64,000 bases of DNA from Trileptium ribeirensis (GCA_030248225.1 JASANE010003168.1:1-64000), one strand, 5' to 3'; shown: positions 30,601-43,779, counted from the stretch's first letter. The notes: generated by a model from the letters alone, not told the origin. Numbers and translations are program-made.

Positions 30601-32790
30601 AGCACCTATTTAAAATCGCAAAAAAAATTTTTACAAATACATGATATATATGGTTCGGAATTCGAAGCATTATACCCTCTTTGAAAATACGGAAAAACCT
30701 GAGCAGAATGATATCCTTATCGGAATGCGGAATATTCCATTCTCAATATTAGTGTGGGCAACGGCAGTGAAAGCCGTCGGCCGGCCGTTCAAGAATTTTC
30801 GCTGCCGTCGGCCGACCGTGGTCTATACGTCTACTGTTGTTTGAAAAGTGAATTAAACAAGATTACCAGTGCTTTTTGACGACTGATGGCCGGCTTCGGC
30901 CACCGTTTGATTTCAAAGCAGGCCGATGACCGGGCTAAAATTTGACACGCTGGCCTACTGCCGGCCGTTTCACGTCGAAATTGTGCGATAACCAACACCA
31001 GTTGACATATCAAGCCGAAACAAATGTCTGTTCGTTAGCCGGCCGTTATATACAACTTGAAATATCGCTAAATCCAATTCACCGGGAGACGCTACTAAGA
31101 TACATTCAAAAATAACATTGTTTTTTCGCACAAAATCTGTACCTAAGCGCGTAATCTATATGTATTTAACAAAAAGCACCAAACGGCTCTAAAATTTTCA
31201 TTTCTAGCATTTTCATATATCTTCCTGTTACACAGAAGTAGTCTGCATAAAATTAAATTGGGCAAATATCACAACACACAACACCCGAATACAGTTGTTT
31301 CAGCTTGAAACGATACCATTCAATTCAAACAAATTTGGGTAAAATTAAGTTAGGAATGGTCGTTTTTATTCGAGTCCATTTTTAACCGAAGCCAACCTAT
31401 CTGACTGTTGATATTGCTAACTTGAAACGAGTCATGTTCGTGTGCAGTTTTAATTGAAACGGTCTGAGAAATTTTATCACCTTTTTATTGAGTGGTTTTG
31501 GCAATAAAAACGAGTGGCTAATTTTATAAATCTTTTGATGCTAAAAGTCGTTACGTAGATTCATATTGTTTGACATTATTTCACGTTTGTTCTGTTGCCT
31601 TTTGTTTCAAATCGCCCTCGTCACCCACTAGTCTCAATGATTGACGATGATATATATGCTTAAAAATAGAACTAATCCCGACAAATAGCATGTTGAACAA
31701 ATTTTGCAACCGTATGCGAAAAATATCAGTGTAGAACGTAAAAAGCAGCTATAAACGTAAATATTCCATTTTTCGCATTCACAAAGCAGCAAAATACCAT
31801 ACAAGACGCTGCGCAAAGTCCGTTGGGTTTTCATGATATTTTGAAACGTTATGCTTACTTATTGAACATTACACTCAGATAAAATATAGGTCATGTGTTC
31901 TATATCCAGCAATTATTAAGCATTGTACAAAGCTTGAGTGTCGTTGGCTTGCCAATCTCAACAATATCAATGGTACTGTACGTCTTCCGGTTATTAGACC
32001 AAAAGTCTGTAAGATATTTCGTAGGTGAAGGAGACTAATTTATTGTTAGCTTCGTTAAATCCGAAATGTGGCGGCTAGCATTTTTCAACATTTTTGGTTC
32101 GTCTTGCTACAAAAAAGTGTTAAATATACTACATCTGTAATAATTTATGTGGGTAATTTTTTGCTTCCCATAGTTCCTGAACCTTCAAAAACTTTAATTA
32201 CTATATGATTATGTAGTGGCTATTGTTTTGCAAGTGATTGAAATAGCAATTCCGAGTAATTTTACATACCATGTTCTAATAGATAAATTTAGTTTAAATA
32301 CAAGTATTATTACAAATTTGTTTTTAATTAATTTTGTTACATTTTGCAACTGATATCACTAAATTTCTATGGTCTGCCTAGATGTGTAAAAGGGTCTCTC
32401 GGATACGGAGGCACAGCCGAAATCCGATATTTGTAGCGAATTAACACATATATTTTAACGTCATCAGCAAAAAATTTCACAAATAATATCGGCAATACTA
32501 TAACAATTCCGTAGATCATTCATCAAAAATCAAAAGATTCATAGTTTACTGCCTTGAGGCACACCTAATGAGACTTAGTTTGAATTAGAATGGTATAGCT
32601 GTTTGGCTTTTAAGCCAACTTACTGGTTATCGAAAATCGTAGTCGTAGATGTTTGCGGATTCGAAATACCAGGAATTTTTATATGCCAGTTTCATATATA
32701 AATGAAACTGCCGGAGAAATCGACACATACTCTCTAGAAGATCTAGAGGGGGAAGGGGCCATTAAAATTTGAAAAAATTTAAAATATAAA
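30601..32790. other. No gene seen; GGCCGGC cluster at 30.77-31.05 kb
   Basis: Within about 280 bp (30,770-31,050) the words GCCGGCCG, GGCCGGC and GTCGGCCG occur at least six times in both orientations inside AT-rich DNA. Nothing else is recognisable. Confidence 0.35.
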
Positions 32791-32794
32791 AAGT

Positions 32795-32846
32795 GTTAGA
32801 TCAGTTGGTTGATCAAGAATGTATCGAGGTCCGAGCCCCTCGATCC
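32795..32846 (+). other. tRNA-like fragment lacking an anticodon arm
   Basis: TTAGATCAGTTGGTTGATCA resembles a tRNA D-arm/A box. TCGAGGTCCGAGCCCCTCGA forms a clean 5-bp T-arm with a B-box-like loop. The anticodon arm is missing, so this is a decayed tRNA pseudogene or a SINE head rather than a gene. Confidence 0.35.
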
Positions 32847-32849
32847 ATC

Positions 32850-33689
32850 CTCTACCCGTCCGTCATTGTGTATACTACGTCAACGCGTTTCAATTTTCTA
32901 TGGCGTTTTACCCCCTATTAATACATTCAGGCCACTGTGTACATTTAGTTTTTATATAATCTTGTGATCATTTGAATAAAGTAAATCACAGTTTCGTAGA
33001 TAGAACCAAAGACTATCCTGTATTATACGATCCATCACTGTAAAAATTATTGATGGATATTTTAAACCTTCTGATGGGTCTCGTTGCTTGGAGATAAGCA
33101 TATTTTTATGGAAGACGTTTCTCTTTTTGTCATAGAAACATCCCTTGAAACTACGGGATAGTAGAAACCAAAGTGAAGACAGGACGCTTAGGTCCTTCCT
33201 AAATAATTCTATGCAACCTTCTAGTGAATGACTATATTTGGGCTTCGGTAATCGCACGAAATTGTGAGAAATGAAAGTAAACCATAAAAGGCTATTTTCA
33301 CATTTGACGAAGGTCTTCCAAATCGACAACAACTGGATCAGGTGCCAAAGAAAGTGCTAAAATATTGAGTAATGCTTCACAGTCAAAAACTACAATTCCC
33401 CCTCACATACACAGAGTGTTGAACCTTAAGCAGAGCCGGCTTTTGATATTTCTGAAAACGTAACCTTTGTTTCTTTCATACTAAAATTTAGGTGTTTAGG
33501 ATGTTTTTTGAAGCAGAAATTAATACCAATAGGTCACATTTATCTTTATATAACCCCTTTATCGTAAACACCGTTAGCTTTGCAGATCTTCCATAAGTTT
33601 TATTTTATTGTAAAGGTATTCGATAAAAGATTTTGTATTTTTTAAACTGTAACGTTTATAATACGGCTACTAGACATTTAACTATCTAT
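32850..33689. other. No gene seen
   Basis: AT-rich. The longest minus-strand frame (32952-33332, 126 codons) has no recognisable motif and is probably chance. Confidence 0.3.
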
Positions 33690-34540
33690 TAAAATCATTT
33701 AACCATCCATGATGCTGTCATCGTATGAATCCTTAGGCTAAATGTATTTATTATAGAGTACCAAATTTGGTTCGAGAAACAATTTCCCAGTGATGATGTA
33801 TAACCAATTTTTGATCCCGGAGTACAAAATATTTGCGAAATTACCCATACCATTACACAGGCGGTCTAAAAATTACATGGAAGGAAACAATTTTCTCGTT
33901 AACTGGATATCATTGGAATCATTTCCGCAGGAAGTGAGCAAAAGATAAGAGTTTTGAATATTTGATGCAGGATATTTTCCAAAATCCAGCGAATATTACG
34001 ATATTTTTGGAAAATATTACGTATAATTTTGGAAATATCTTCTAGGCTTACTAAGAGCAAAAATATGGTACCAATTTTATTCGTACATTTATGTGTTCAA
34101 CTAAATTACAAAATTTTTTATATGTAAGTCAGAAAATATATTGGTCCAATGATCTCTAGTTAATGAGAAAATTATTTAGTTCTAGGCAATTTGCTAGACC
34201 TTCTAGGTAATAGTCTAGGTAATTGTCGCAAATATTTTGTACTCCGGGATCAAAAAATTGGTTATACAGCATCACTAGGAAATGCTTTCCCGAATCAAAT
34301 TTGGTACTCCATAATAAAACATTTAGCCTAAGGATTCATATGATGACAGGTTCATGGATGGTTAAATGATTTTCTCATGAACTAGAGATCGTTGGACCAA
34401 TATATTTTGTGACTTACATATAAACAACTTTGTAATTTAATTTAACACATATATATACGAATAAAATTGGTGTCATATTTTTGCTCTGAGTACTACTCTT
34501 ATATTTTGCACACCTCCTGCGGAAATGAGCTCAAAACTTT
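33690..34540. repeat. Compound inverted repeat (fold-back)
   Basis: About 150 bases at 33,695-33,850 recur inverted at 34,229-34,375. A second block of ~125 bases at 34,062-34,187 recurs inverted at 34,366-34,492. A CATTTCCGCAGG word at 33,919 also has an inverted mate near 34,525. The order is X, Y, X', Y' rather than a simple hairpin, so this is best read as copies of one repeat in opposite orientations. Confidence 0.75.
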
Positions 34541-34775
34541 GAAACCGTGGTCGCAAATATTTCGTATCTGATGTATTGTGAAACAAATTGAAGTCGCCTA
34601 AAATTGTTACTATGCATTAAATATGGATTGCGTAAACATTTCGTAAGGATGAACAAAAAGTAACAAGCACGAGTGATCCAAACTTGATGGCCGAAATCTG
34701 GCCCCATACTATTTCATGATTTGCATTACAGGAATATCAAAATATGGCGCAATAGTTTTCAGCACATTCTACTTA

Positions 34776-35109
34776 TGCGAAGCTTACAAAGGACCCACAT
34801 ATGACCGTTTTGTCCGCCAATAGTCTATACCATACCACCCAGTGTCTAAATGTACTATTTGCTTTTACTGACAATGTCAAGAACACCATACGCTAACACG
34901 TCCAGTAAGGTGTGTAAATACCAACATAATGTTGTTGACATCATAAAAATTTTATACTGTAGTCTGCATAACATTACCGGCAATAGAGTATTTATGTACA
35001 CTATTTTTAAATGCTATCAGGAACATTTGATTAAGACGCCATGTAACGGGTGGCAGTAACGACATCCGGGGTGGGCACAACGGGTGTCCTTTATAACGTA
35101 AACGCAGCA
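34776..35109. mobile_element. MITE-like element related to the one at 26.0 kb (M2)
   Basis: It begins TGCGAAGCTTAC and ends GTAAACGCAGCA, with TTA on both flanks (34773-34775 and 35110-35112). The ends are imperfect inverted repeats, and the interior has AATGTCAAGAACACCATACG, like the GGTGTC/GACACCATA words of the family. Non-coding, 334 bp. Confidence 0.6.
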
Positions 35110-35112
35110 TTA

Positions 35113-36616
35113 TTGTCGCAGGAACATTTTGCATCTGATATGAAATTTATGTACAGTGCACAAATAATTGGCGGCTCCACCAGACCTATATTCTTTTTAC
35201 CGTTTCTCGAGTAATTAAATCCCAACCACAGCTGGGCCAATATTGCATAAACTCGAAGAAATTCACCATTTCTGCATAAATTCTACAGCTTCATAGAAAT
35301 AAAGGACGACCCAATTTTTCAGTTTGTTGCAAAGATATGATCTCCTGGTTGTGTCTTTTACCACGTTTGACTATATGCATGCTGAAAACAGAACGCCGAC
35401 TGTCCAATCAAATATCTATTCGCTTCTGAATTATGTCTTGTGGCAGTTAATATGTTGGAAATTTTACTATATTGCTAGGCACTATGACTACGACTTATTG
35501 TTTCGCTTTTTTGGTTTTGCTTTATTGTTTTTTGAAATATCACTAAGGTTCAGTTTTGATAGCGGTTACGAGCTCACCGACCGAAACGCTTAATATGCGC
35601 TTGTGTTAAACCAAATCTAACATATTTACTTTGCACGAGATGTTTATGACCAGGCGTTTATACCATAAAATTATGTTATTCTTGTTAGGCTTCAGTATCA
35701 ATATACTTCGCCCGGCAATTGGAGAAAAATTCTGAGCTGTGGCTCTCACTTACACTTAACATTGCTAGTATCTTTCGCGATCTATAACCAATATAGTTAA
35801 GTTTATTTTTCAAAACATATATTGATACGGCGCTTGTTTGGGTATTGGAGTAACTTGCCAAATGCTTTCTATACAAAATTTGTACACCAATACGGCTTGA
35901 AAATCTAGCCTGCAATTGCAGAAATATTCCCGGCTGCAGTTTTCATCAGTATCTAACATACTGCTAATATCTTCGCTACCTACGTTAAATCGCTAAAGCT
36001 TGTCCCGGAAAACTTCTATTCATTCCACTTCGCTGGTTCCAGAATGTTTCTATCCAGATTTCAACTAACCTTTGTCAACACATTTAACATTATTTTGACA
36101 GCAATCCATCGCGTTTTGTACTCTAGGGTTTATACTAAAACAGTATATATAAGGAAAGTGTACATTGAAAAAACGAAGAAATTTAGACTTCTCTTGAGAA
36201 ATGAACTTTGCAGACATATCGCATGTATTGCATATATACTTGCTCTGAATGAATTAGTAGTCCAAGGATTACAGCAATATTTAGTTATACACGATGTAAC
36301 CATATATAATTTTGTGTATATTATTGTAATAACGGAATTATATACACATAATTATACATTATTTTATAACTACATTATAATTACACATTATATATCTCTC
36401 ACGGCAAAATATAATTGTACATGTATGAATAAAATGTGCGTGAGCAAATATGGATTTATGTGCAGCATGACACACATTACATACATACACTATTTATTAA
36501 CATGTACTTTGGGTTAATACGTGGTATAGATATGTTTTTGCAAAGACATATGGTTTATTAATATGTATATTATACAACGTATTATACACTACCCGCATGT
36601 AATTGTACACATATAT
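35113..36616. other. No convincing gene
   Basis: The plus-strand frame 36044-36517 (157 codons) is rich in Ile, Tyr and Thr and looks like an accident of AT-rich sequence. No domain was recognised. Confidence 0.3.
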
Positions 36617-36930
36617 CATACATGCTGACGTGGGAGAGGGAGGATTATCCCCTAAAGCCCGGACTTCTTCTCCAGGCGTGCTCCGATCCTTGCCTAGCAG
36701 ATAGTTCAAACTTCCTCCCTGCGCGCCAAAGTAAGCGAAAATTTTTGGTTCAAATTTAGCGAATATAAGCAAAAATTGGTGAAAATGAGCAAAAATCGGG
36801 GAATCTTTAACAACAATCTGTGGAAAATTTCCAATGATAAATATATTTTGAGTCCCGAACAATTCCGTGCTTACCCCGCCCCCTCAGCAACATTCGGTAT
36901 CTCCCCGAGATCCTCAGACGTGCATGTATG
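36617..36930 (+). mobile_element. CATACATG-family element, full copy (M1)
   Basis: It starts CATACATGCTGACGTG and ends ACGTGCATGTATG. Its 9-base ends, CATACATGC and GCATGTATG, are perfect inverted repeats, with more partial pairing inside. The left arm has GGAGGATTATCCCCTAAAGC, the core has AAAAATTGG/AAAAATCGG words with TTTTGAGTCCCGA, and the right arm has CTCAGACGTG. 314 bp. The best-preserved copy. Confidence 0.7.
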
Positions 36931-39379
36931 ACATGAAAATATACATAATTATATGTTGCACTTTGTCGCACTATCAACTAAAGTATTTCGCATATTTTAA
37001 AGTTTACTGTTGTAGTCAGTTTAAGCGCTGCGTGCGAACTGCATGCACATCCATAGTACACAAAACATATTGATTGTACTGAGTCTGTGCTATAGTTTTG
37101 TGACAATTCTGCATTAACTTTTATTACTACTATGTTCTGCTTTCTATTTCGTAAATATTATAATATAGGCGTGCATTAAGGGAACTGAATGTTTTGACTG
37201 AGCTAAACAATTGTGTTGAATCCTAGGCTCTGGGGTTGGGATCCCGCACGAGATAAACTTCTTTCGCATATTTGCATAAACTAAAGAAGGTTACTCATGA
37301 GTTAGGGAAATTTAATTTAATGATCGTTGCTGTGTCAAGCAATGGTATAGCAATAGCCTTTACTAAAGTGAATTAAACCATTTTTGGAATACAGTCTTTA
37401 GCAACAAAGGTAGCCTCATTCTGACGGCTGACCAATTTGACTGCAGACTTTTAGGTCATGTTAAACTGCAACAAGTTCAAACCTTTGAGCAAAGTATCTA
37501 TTTAGTGTTGATGTTATAGCCCATCACGGATGAAGAGAAATTAAACCCAAATACTTGTTCATTGCTTCAGCGGGACTTTAAAGTTTTTAGAAAATCTCTA
37601 AATGATACATTAGTGCGTTTGAGTTTATTAAGCTTTTAAATACGTATTAGCTAGGATTGACGAACTGTGGTTGTTTAGTTTCAAACCTGCGATCGAAATC
37701 ATTTAAACCTAATAGAATAAACTAATTGTCTTAGAACATCGTACATAGCTATCAAAACAATTCAAACAGTTTCGTCCTTGAACCATTGTTTAGTGGAGTC
37801 TAGAATAATAGAACAAGTTGCCAAAGGATTCAGGGGTGCTTTTCAACCCTACAATTTTAAAATAGTAAATTTTCTCATAACCAATTCTGTATAATATACA
37901 TTTTATGTATTATCACATCATTTTTATGCGTTGTTTCAAACAATTTTGTAGCATTTGTTTTATGGTTTTCTTCCAGTATGCCATATTTTTGCGCACTTGC
38001 TCAAGGATTATATGTACTGTATCATACATTTCAGCGTATGCTTTCATACTATTTTGTACTGGGATGCCTCTAGTCTTAAAAACCGTAAAAATCCTGGACA
38101 ACAAGAGAATTTCATGTTGCTCAATGCAAATACTAAAATTCATCTTTTGAAAAAATGTTACAAGAAATCCTTGGCAAAAATCATAGCTCTGAAACAAACC
38201 TAGAATTTGCGTTAGTTTGCTAATTTTTTGTCGTATTTTGTTGTCTTATTGTCACAGCGGCGAAGCCAACGGTTTCCAACTTTTCTCTGAAAAAATATGT
38301 CCTATAAAGCACGACATGCGCTAAAAATGTAATAAGATAAATCTGGTATTAGATATATAATGGAGGTATTACTGTAAGATGTGGAAGTGAGAATATAGAT
38401 GTTGCCACTGGAATCGATTGCAGCACTCAATTATGCAGAATTTAAATTGGGGTGGTAGCGAACCAAATGTGTGGAATTAAATCGAATGGCCGTTGCAATC
38501 CACAACTAAAGCATTCAATCTACAGGCGACAAGCTAGATAGTCAATGATCTTCCGTGATGCAGTACAAAAATGAGCACAAAATGAGCCACCGAATAAATG
38601 CGTTGTCGTCGACCCCGAGATGGCTTGTCCACAAAATGTGACGAGTGACCAAAAAACATTTCTTTTATCCAACAATTTTAAGAAAAAATTTGCCAGTGCT
38701 GATACGCGAAGCAAACCCGTAGTTACGCTTATCGGCAAAATTTGTGTCACTAAACTAACGCACTCGAATAAAATGTTGCAACTGACACAACCAAATGAAG
38801 GATAAATATTCAGCGGCGATAACTTCACTGAGAAATTGAATAGAATGATGACCAAACCGTGTTTCTTTCAAAATTCCCCACTCTTTCGTGGTCAATCAAG
38901 AAAGAATCTATGAACCCTGGTGCATTCGATAAAAAAGAAAAATATACTGGCATGTTCGGACGAGCGAAGGTGCCATACTAAAATTGCCTCGAGCAGTACA
39001 GCATTGACAATCAGTGTCTCGTTGAAGAGAAAAATAACCAAAAACGAGACAAATATGTACCTCCCTTAAATTCAACAGTGTTGATAAATACTTATAATAT
39101 GATAGGTTGTTTTGCCAAAAACATATTGTAAGTTTGCAATAAAAACAAGATAGTCGCAAAAGTTGGAAGTTTTGAGTCTTGCCTAAAAATTACCAAAGAG
39201 CCAAGTTTAGAATAGTTAAGGCACATTTTAAGTTCGAAGGTTGCTTCGTAATTGCAAAGGTTGAAACAATGCAGTTAACCGAGAACGAAATGTAATTATG
39301 AAAATATGAGAAACGGTGAGATATGAAAATTAGACTACCACCAGAAATTTTTAAGCGTCCTTGATTGAGAGATTGGGAA
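36931..39379. other. No gene seen
   Basis: AT-rich. Paired overlapping frames at 37.9-38.2 kb and 38.5-38.9 kb have no recognisable motif. Confidence 0.3.
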
Positions 39380-39700
39380 TGACGAATTGACATTATTACC
39401 TATACATAGACCTAGCGGTTGACTGTCCCTGGGGAACCTCTAATGAATCCTATCACAAAACTAGACGCGTTCGCCACCGAAGGGGGCCAGGCCGAACACC
39501 CTGGCAAAGCCCACCTGCGCTCTGCTAAGGTAAACAATTCCCTGGGACAGGGTGTATCGCTGCCTCTTTCGTGAGAGTAGAGGAAGCCAGGGTTGTAAAG
39601 GCACATTTCAGTAGGAAGCCGACGGTTCAGCTGGGTAACCCGATTTGGTTATTAGGAAAGATTTTTGTTTTTGATTTGGTTTCGACAGAAACGAAGCGAA
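39380..39700 (+). repeat. Dispersed repeat family R1, copy 2
   Basis: Aligns with 47,097-47,435 (reverse strand) over about 320 bases and with 11,260-11,558. Shared blocks include TTACCTATACATAGACCTAG, GGCCAGGCCGAACACCCTGG and AGGGTGTATC. The end lies in TTTTTGTTTTTGATTTGG and AAAATTTTTCCCTCC. Confidence 0.65.
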
Positions 39701-39789
39701 AATTTTTCCCTCCAATACAAAAGGATTTCATTTAGATATTAACGTTTTACGCCCTGGATTAATTCCAGTTTCCAATGAACAACTATTGG

Positions 39790-39869
39790 TCACCGCGATG
39801 TTTCGAACCACGAACGCCCCCGAGTGAAAGTCACGCTTACTAACCATTGAGCTATCTCGGAGCTATTGC
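39790..39869 (-). other. tRNA-Glu-like sequence (pol III A and B boxes)
   Basis: On the minus strand, TAGCTCAATGG fits the A box exactly and GGTTCGAAAC fits the B box, at tRNA spacing. The loop CTTTCAC would give a UUC (Glu) anticodon. The acceptor and T stems pair poorly, so it is a tRNA pseudogene or the head of a tRNA-derived SINE. Confidence 0.5.
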
Positions 39870-40057
39870 TCGGAACCTTAAGGCTCCTTGGAAAGAGAGC
39901 GAACAACAACATGCATACAATCGTGCAGTGCTCACCGAATGTAATTAGGACAACACATTCCAACATAATTTGTTATTGTCGAACAACTGTAGGAGTGAAA
40001 GGTATAAGTTACATTGCAAAAATCCTGCAAAATCTAATTTAGCTTAATATCTGCAAG

Positions 40058-40600
40058 TATATAATTCTATTTTCATCACAACCGTCTATCTTCAACGCTG
40101 TTTTCGCACATTATCCAATAGTTCAGTATCAACTTTAGTTGTATTGTCTTAATGTGATACATGGACGGACGCTGGAGAGCGATTACAAGCTAGAATTTGT
40201 AACCTTTCGACGTCTCAAATTTCTCTGACCACATTTAAGTGGTAACACGAATTTTCCCGATAAATCTTTTTTCTTTGAATTGAAATTATCACCTTTTCTA
40301 GTGTTTTGAGTCACAAAATTTTTTATTAAATTTCACAGCGCCAAACATTTTGGCAAGGTCATGAAAAACTTCCCATGATGTGTTCTTGATTTCGCTTAAA
40401 GAAATGTCTACGGTATTTGCCTGTATAGCGGTGTTGATAACTGTGTGTTGTAGCTAAATTTGACTAAGATTTTGTATTGCTGTCACATACTTCATTTAAA
40501 GAGATTTATATGTTTAGCAATAAAACTAAAAAGATGTGCGGTCCTAGCTTCGGACGCAGCAATTTTCTTAAAATTGAGTTATTTCTATATTTGTTGAGGC
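40058..40600 (-). repeat. 5' fragment of a second copy of the LINE at 41.3-44.3 kb
   Basis: This stretch matches 43,780-44,341 in the same orientation through many blocks, such as AAATTTCACAGCGCCAAA and AAAATTGAGTTATTT. In the other copy this segment lies just upstream of ORF1, so it is probably the 5' part of a second LINE insertion. It is shifted by small indels and has no long frame. Confidence 0.6.
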
Positions 40601-41290
40601 AATATTGAAATATAATGGGTCAATCAATATCAAAAGATTCATATTCCGCTTGCAATCAGAGATTATATGAGGCGGTGCACAAAGTCAGTAGTTGTGTGGC
40701 TGGACATTGTTTGTTGTTGAGATGGCAGATGGATGTTCAAAATTGTGACTGCGAAACCCGAGTGGCTTCAGGTCACCGCCTAGGCCAAAAGTGATTCATT
40801 GGCTTCGGCTTCGACGTCTGTGATCACTAGGATCTAGACATGATCAAACGTTCAACGCTATCGCCTAACTAGACAAAGCCTGACTGAAGATTAAAATCTG
40901 AATGAAAAACTTAGATTATTGATTTATTCATAATCTCGTCGTGATCAAAGGTTGGCTACTATGCCGTTCTCTCAACAACACGTAGCACTCAAATTACGAT
41001 TACAATTCAATCGCAATCGGCATTCAATCAGTGATTTAGACTGTCATTACTTTCTACCGAACAGCGCTTGTTGGTGTCATCGTCTTGGTTGTAATTAATA
41101 CGAGATTGGTACATAGAAAATCAGAGTTGGGCGGATATCAACCGCGATCAAGCACAATCCATACCTGATATGTCAGGTTCATTCAGTCCAAAGAGGAACC
41201 GAGTGCCACGGACACACACCGCTTCAGCAGTTACTGATTTCCATAATTGTAAAGATTTTTTCAATATAAAGTGACACATGTTCAGGACAG
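40601..41290. other. No gene seen
   Basis: Lies between the two LINE pieces, where the reverse transcriptase of the minus-strand LINE would be expected. I see no reverse transcriptase motifs, so the 3' part is lost or too decayed to read. Confidence 0.3.
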
Positions 41291-41296
41291 ATCAGT

Positions 41297-42718
41297 TCAG
41301 TTCATCGTCAGTGTCAGTCGTAAAATGTTGTCCCTGCTAGACAACGTCGCATTTTTGCTATTTGTTGTTTTACTATAATTCTGTTGTTTTTTCAAGTCTT
41401 GATAGAGCCAAACATTGGGTTCCACATCAGAGCTTGAGAACATGGTGGTTCGTATTGTATGGTAGGTCGACCTGTTCCTTGTGTCCTGCATCAAGGTTAT
41501 CCGATGTTTGCATTTGAAACGTTTGTTGGAGGTGGAGCTTGAATAGATTCGCAATTGCTTCACCGGAGCGGACGTGCTGCTCAGTGCCTTCGTTTGTGGA
41601 GCGTATGAGAACCAGTGTTTTTTTATGGACCATCGAATCGTTTGCATTTATGGCCTTCAATTTGTTCCAAGTGGCTTAGTTCCTGGATTTATGCTGGCCG
41701 TGAAGGTTTTTCAAAGGGCTTTTTTTCTCGGCAAAGCTGGACTTTTACGGTCTGTAGAGGCTGTTGCGGATCTAGCGTAGCTCTATTATTTGTTTCTAGC
41801 CTAAGTTTTATACGTTTTGTTATCATGTGACCCAAGTATTTAATGATTTTGAATTTCCACCTTTCTGGATTCGATATTGGAATGGCAGCTTTCGTTGCAG
41901 ACTAGGTAATTGTTTCAAGCAGTTCAGCTCCGTTGTCTATAATTTTCGACCATGAATTGGATGGCTACTGGGCAATGGGTGTTTGGAGGCTATATCCATG
42001 CTGTTGGTGGTCGTGGCTTTGGTAGAGAATTCAATCAGTGGATATAAATCGAGACTGCATTGCGTATTGAGTACATATATTGAATGGCTTGTTCACTTGA
42101 AAGATGGCTGTTTCGTGATCAGTAGTCCCGATGGGGCTTGTAATTTCTGTCATTATTGTATTGATAGCCATGCTGTTGGACCACTCTGGTAACAGAATTA
42201 CTTTCGTTACCGTAGCGAGTTACGTGAATCTATCGTCGATGATAACTAATTGGTTGTTATTGTCAATACATTCCGCGAATTCTTTGCCTCGGTGATTAGA
42301 GCAGGCACAGTTCGCGTTCCATAGTCTATGTTTGACATTTAGATCTCCATATATTGTCATAGTTTGCAAGTCAGTGTTCGGTGATGCTGTTATCAACCTC
42401 ATCGTTATTGCTAGGCGATCCGTACAACTAGAGTATATACTGATGTTTCTTCTGGCACGTGATGTTGCTCGCAACCGATTCCATACCATTTGCAGTTGAT
42501 TACGAACTGGTAATGGTTTTGATGATGATGGCCACACCTACGTTATGTGTGTTGCTAACTTTGTATTCATCATTCAAGTGGAAGCAAGATTGTTATGTGA
42601 GTTTTGTCTCGTTGAGCAGGGTGCAATCAGCACTGTAGTCATCGATGAATAGATTCAGGCACTGGATATTACTGCTCAGATACATAATGTTGGATAATGC
42701 CAACACCAGGCTAGACAT
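41297..42718 (-). pseudogene. Jockey-like LINE ORF2 remnant (endonuclease domain, RT missing)
   Basis: Read on the minus strand from an ATG at 42718, the sequence resembles the apurinic-type endonuclease of Jockey-clade LINEs. The N-terminal part has LLNETKL and GVAII, and 42537-42220 has the strong motif YGDLNVKHRLWN followed by NHRGKEFAECIDNNNQLVI. An in-frame stop follows the NETKLT segment. 41660-41427 still shows the linker before the reverse transcriptase (SGEAIANLFKLHLQQTF). Several frameshifts and stops break the frame, and the catalytic reverse transcriptase is not found, so the copy is dead. Confidence 0.7.
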
Positions 42719-43008
42719 CGTGATTGTTTGTGTTCGGTTGTTCTTGTCGCACAACATTTTGCAACGTGTTATTTGATGACTTCCATTAGAGCTTGGTCGC
42801 TAGTCACTGCGTGTGGTTGAAGTAATCATTCTCTTCCGATCTCTGTTCTAACTTAGTACTGAGCATGCTGGACAGTTATATCTGCTGCATTGCTTGCTAC
42901 CATTGTTCCGTTTTCGTTCTGGCTGCCCACGGCTCTGCTTACCATGTCGTGTGTAAAGCAAACAATCTGTCGGATCACAGAATGGTACGAGGCATGGATT
43001 GCTTAACA

Positions 43009-43761
43009 TTAGCAACTATGGCGTGATGTATGAAGACATTTTTTGGCTCTTTGTCGTTGTTTGTTATAATATACCTGAGGATTGCTCTTGATTTGACTCC
43101 GATTTTTGGATTTATAGCTCGGACACCGGTTTGAGTAGCTCGGATGTTTGTCGTTGCAATTAAGGGTTCTCGGTGTCACGGTGCATCGCATGCTGCGGTT
43201 TTGTGGCTGACCAACCTAGTTTTGCACAGTTACACACTGGGCTATTTTCGCACCTAGCAGCGATATTACCAAACCCGGAATCGGGGTCATCACCAGATTT
43301 CGTGGCGGTTCGTATGTGACCATTTGGAGTCTTGTAACCGAGACTAGCTCCGTTCGCCAGGATATTTTGCACTTTTTAGCGTAGTTGAATCTCTACTAGC
43401 GGTATAATAATATTACTTGTGGCTGCTTTCTTCTTGAAACGGTACCATCTAGCAACGCTTGTTGCGCTCAAACATTTCAGATGATTTAATTAAATATTAT
43501 ATTTAATAAGATATTAGTAAAGTTTAATTAATTTAATATTATAGTAAGATTTAATATTTTGCTGATCTCAGTGTCAGAAAGGTCCGTGCCGACCCCACGT
43601 GCAATAACTGGGTAAACCTTGATCGGTAGAGGGGTATAGCCATCGAGAGAGACTATTAGAATGTTCTTGTCAATGTGATCTGGCAATTTATTCCGGGCTG
43701 ATATCAAATGTTTTGTGTTGACCAGTCTGGTTGGCTGAATTTCGAACTGTCCACTACCCAC
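43009..43761 (-). pseudogene. Jockey-like LINE ORF1 (Gag-like) remnant
   Basis: Minus-strand fragments in two or three frames. 43761-43528 has a stretch ending LSDTEISKILN. 43372-43009 shows remains of zinc knuckles, the clearest being LNCNDKHPSYSNRCPSY, like the Cys/His C-terminal knuckles of Jockey Gag proteins. Frameshifts separate the pieces. It lies directly upstream of the endonuclease remnant, which fixes the LINE orientation. Confidence 0.55.
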
Positions 43762-43779
43762 ACTGTTGATATATCAAAC

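Noticed and set aside
32952..33332. 126-codon minus-strand protein
   Set aside because: No domain, AT-driven composition, no context support.
36044..36517. 157-codon membrane protein
   Set aside because: Composition (Ile, Tyr, Thr) follows the AT-rich sequence and no supporting splice or promoter signal was seen.
39790..39869. Functional tRNA-Glu gene
   Set aside because: A and B boxes are good, but the acceptor and T stems do not pair.
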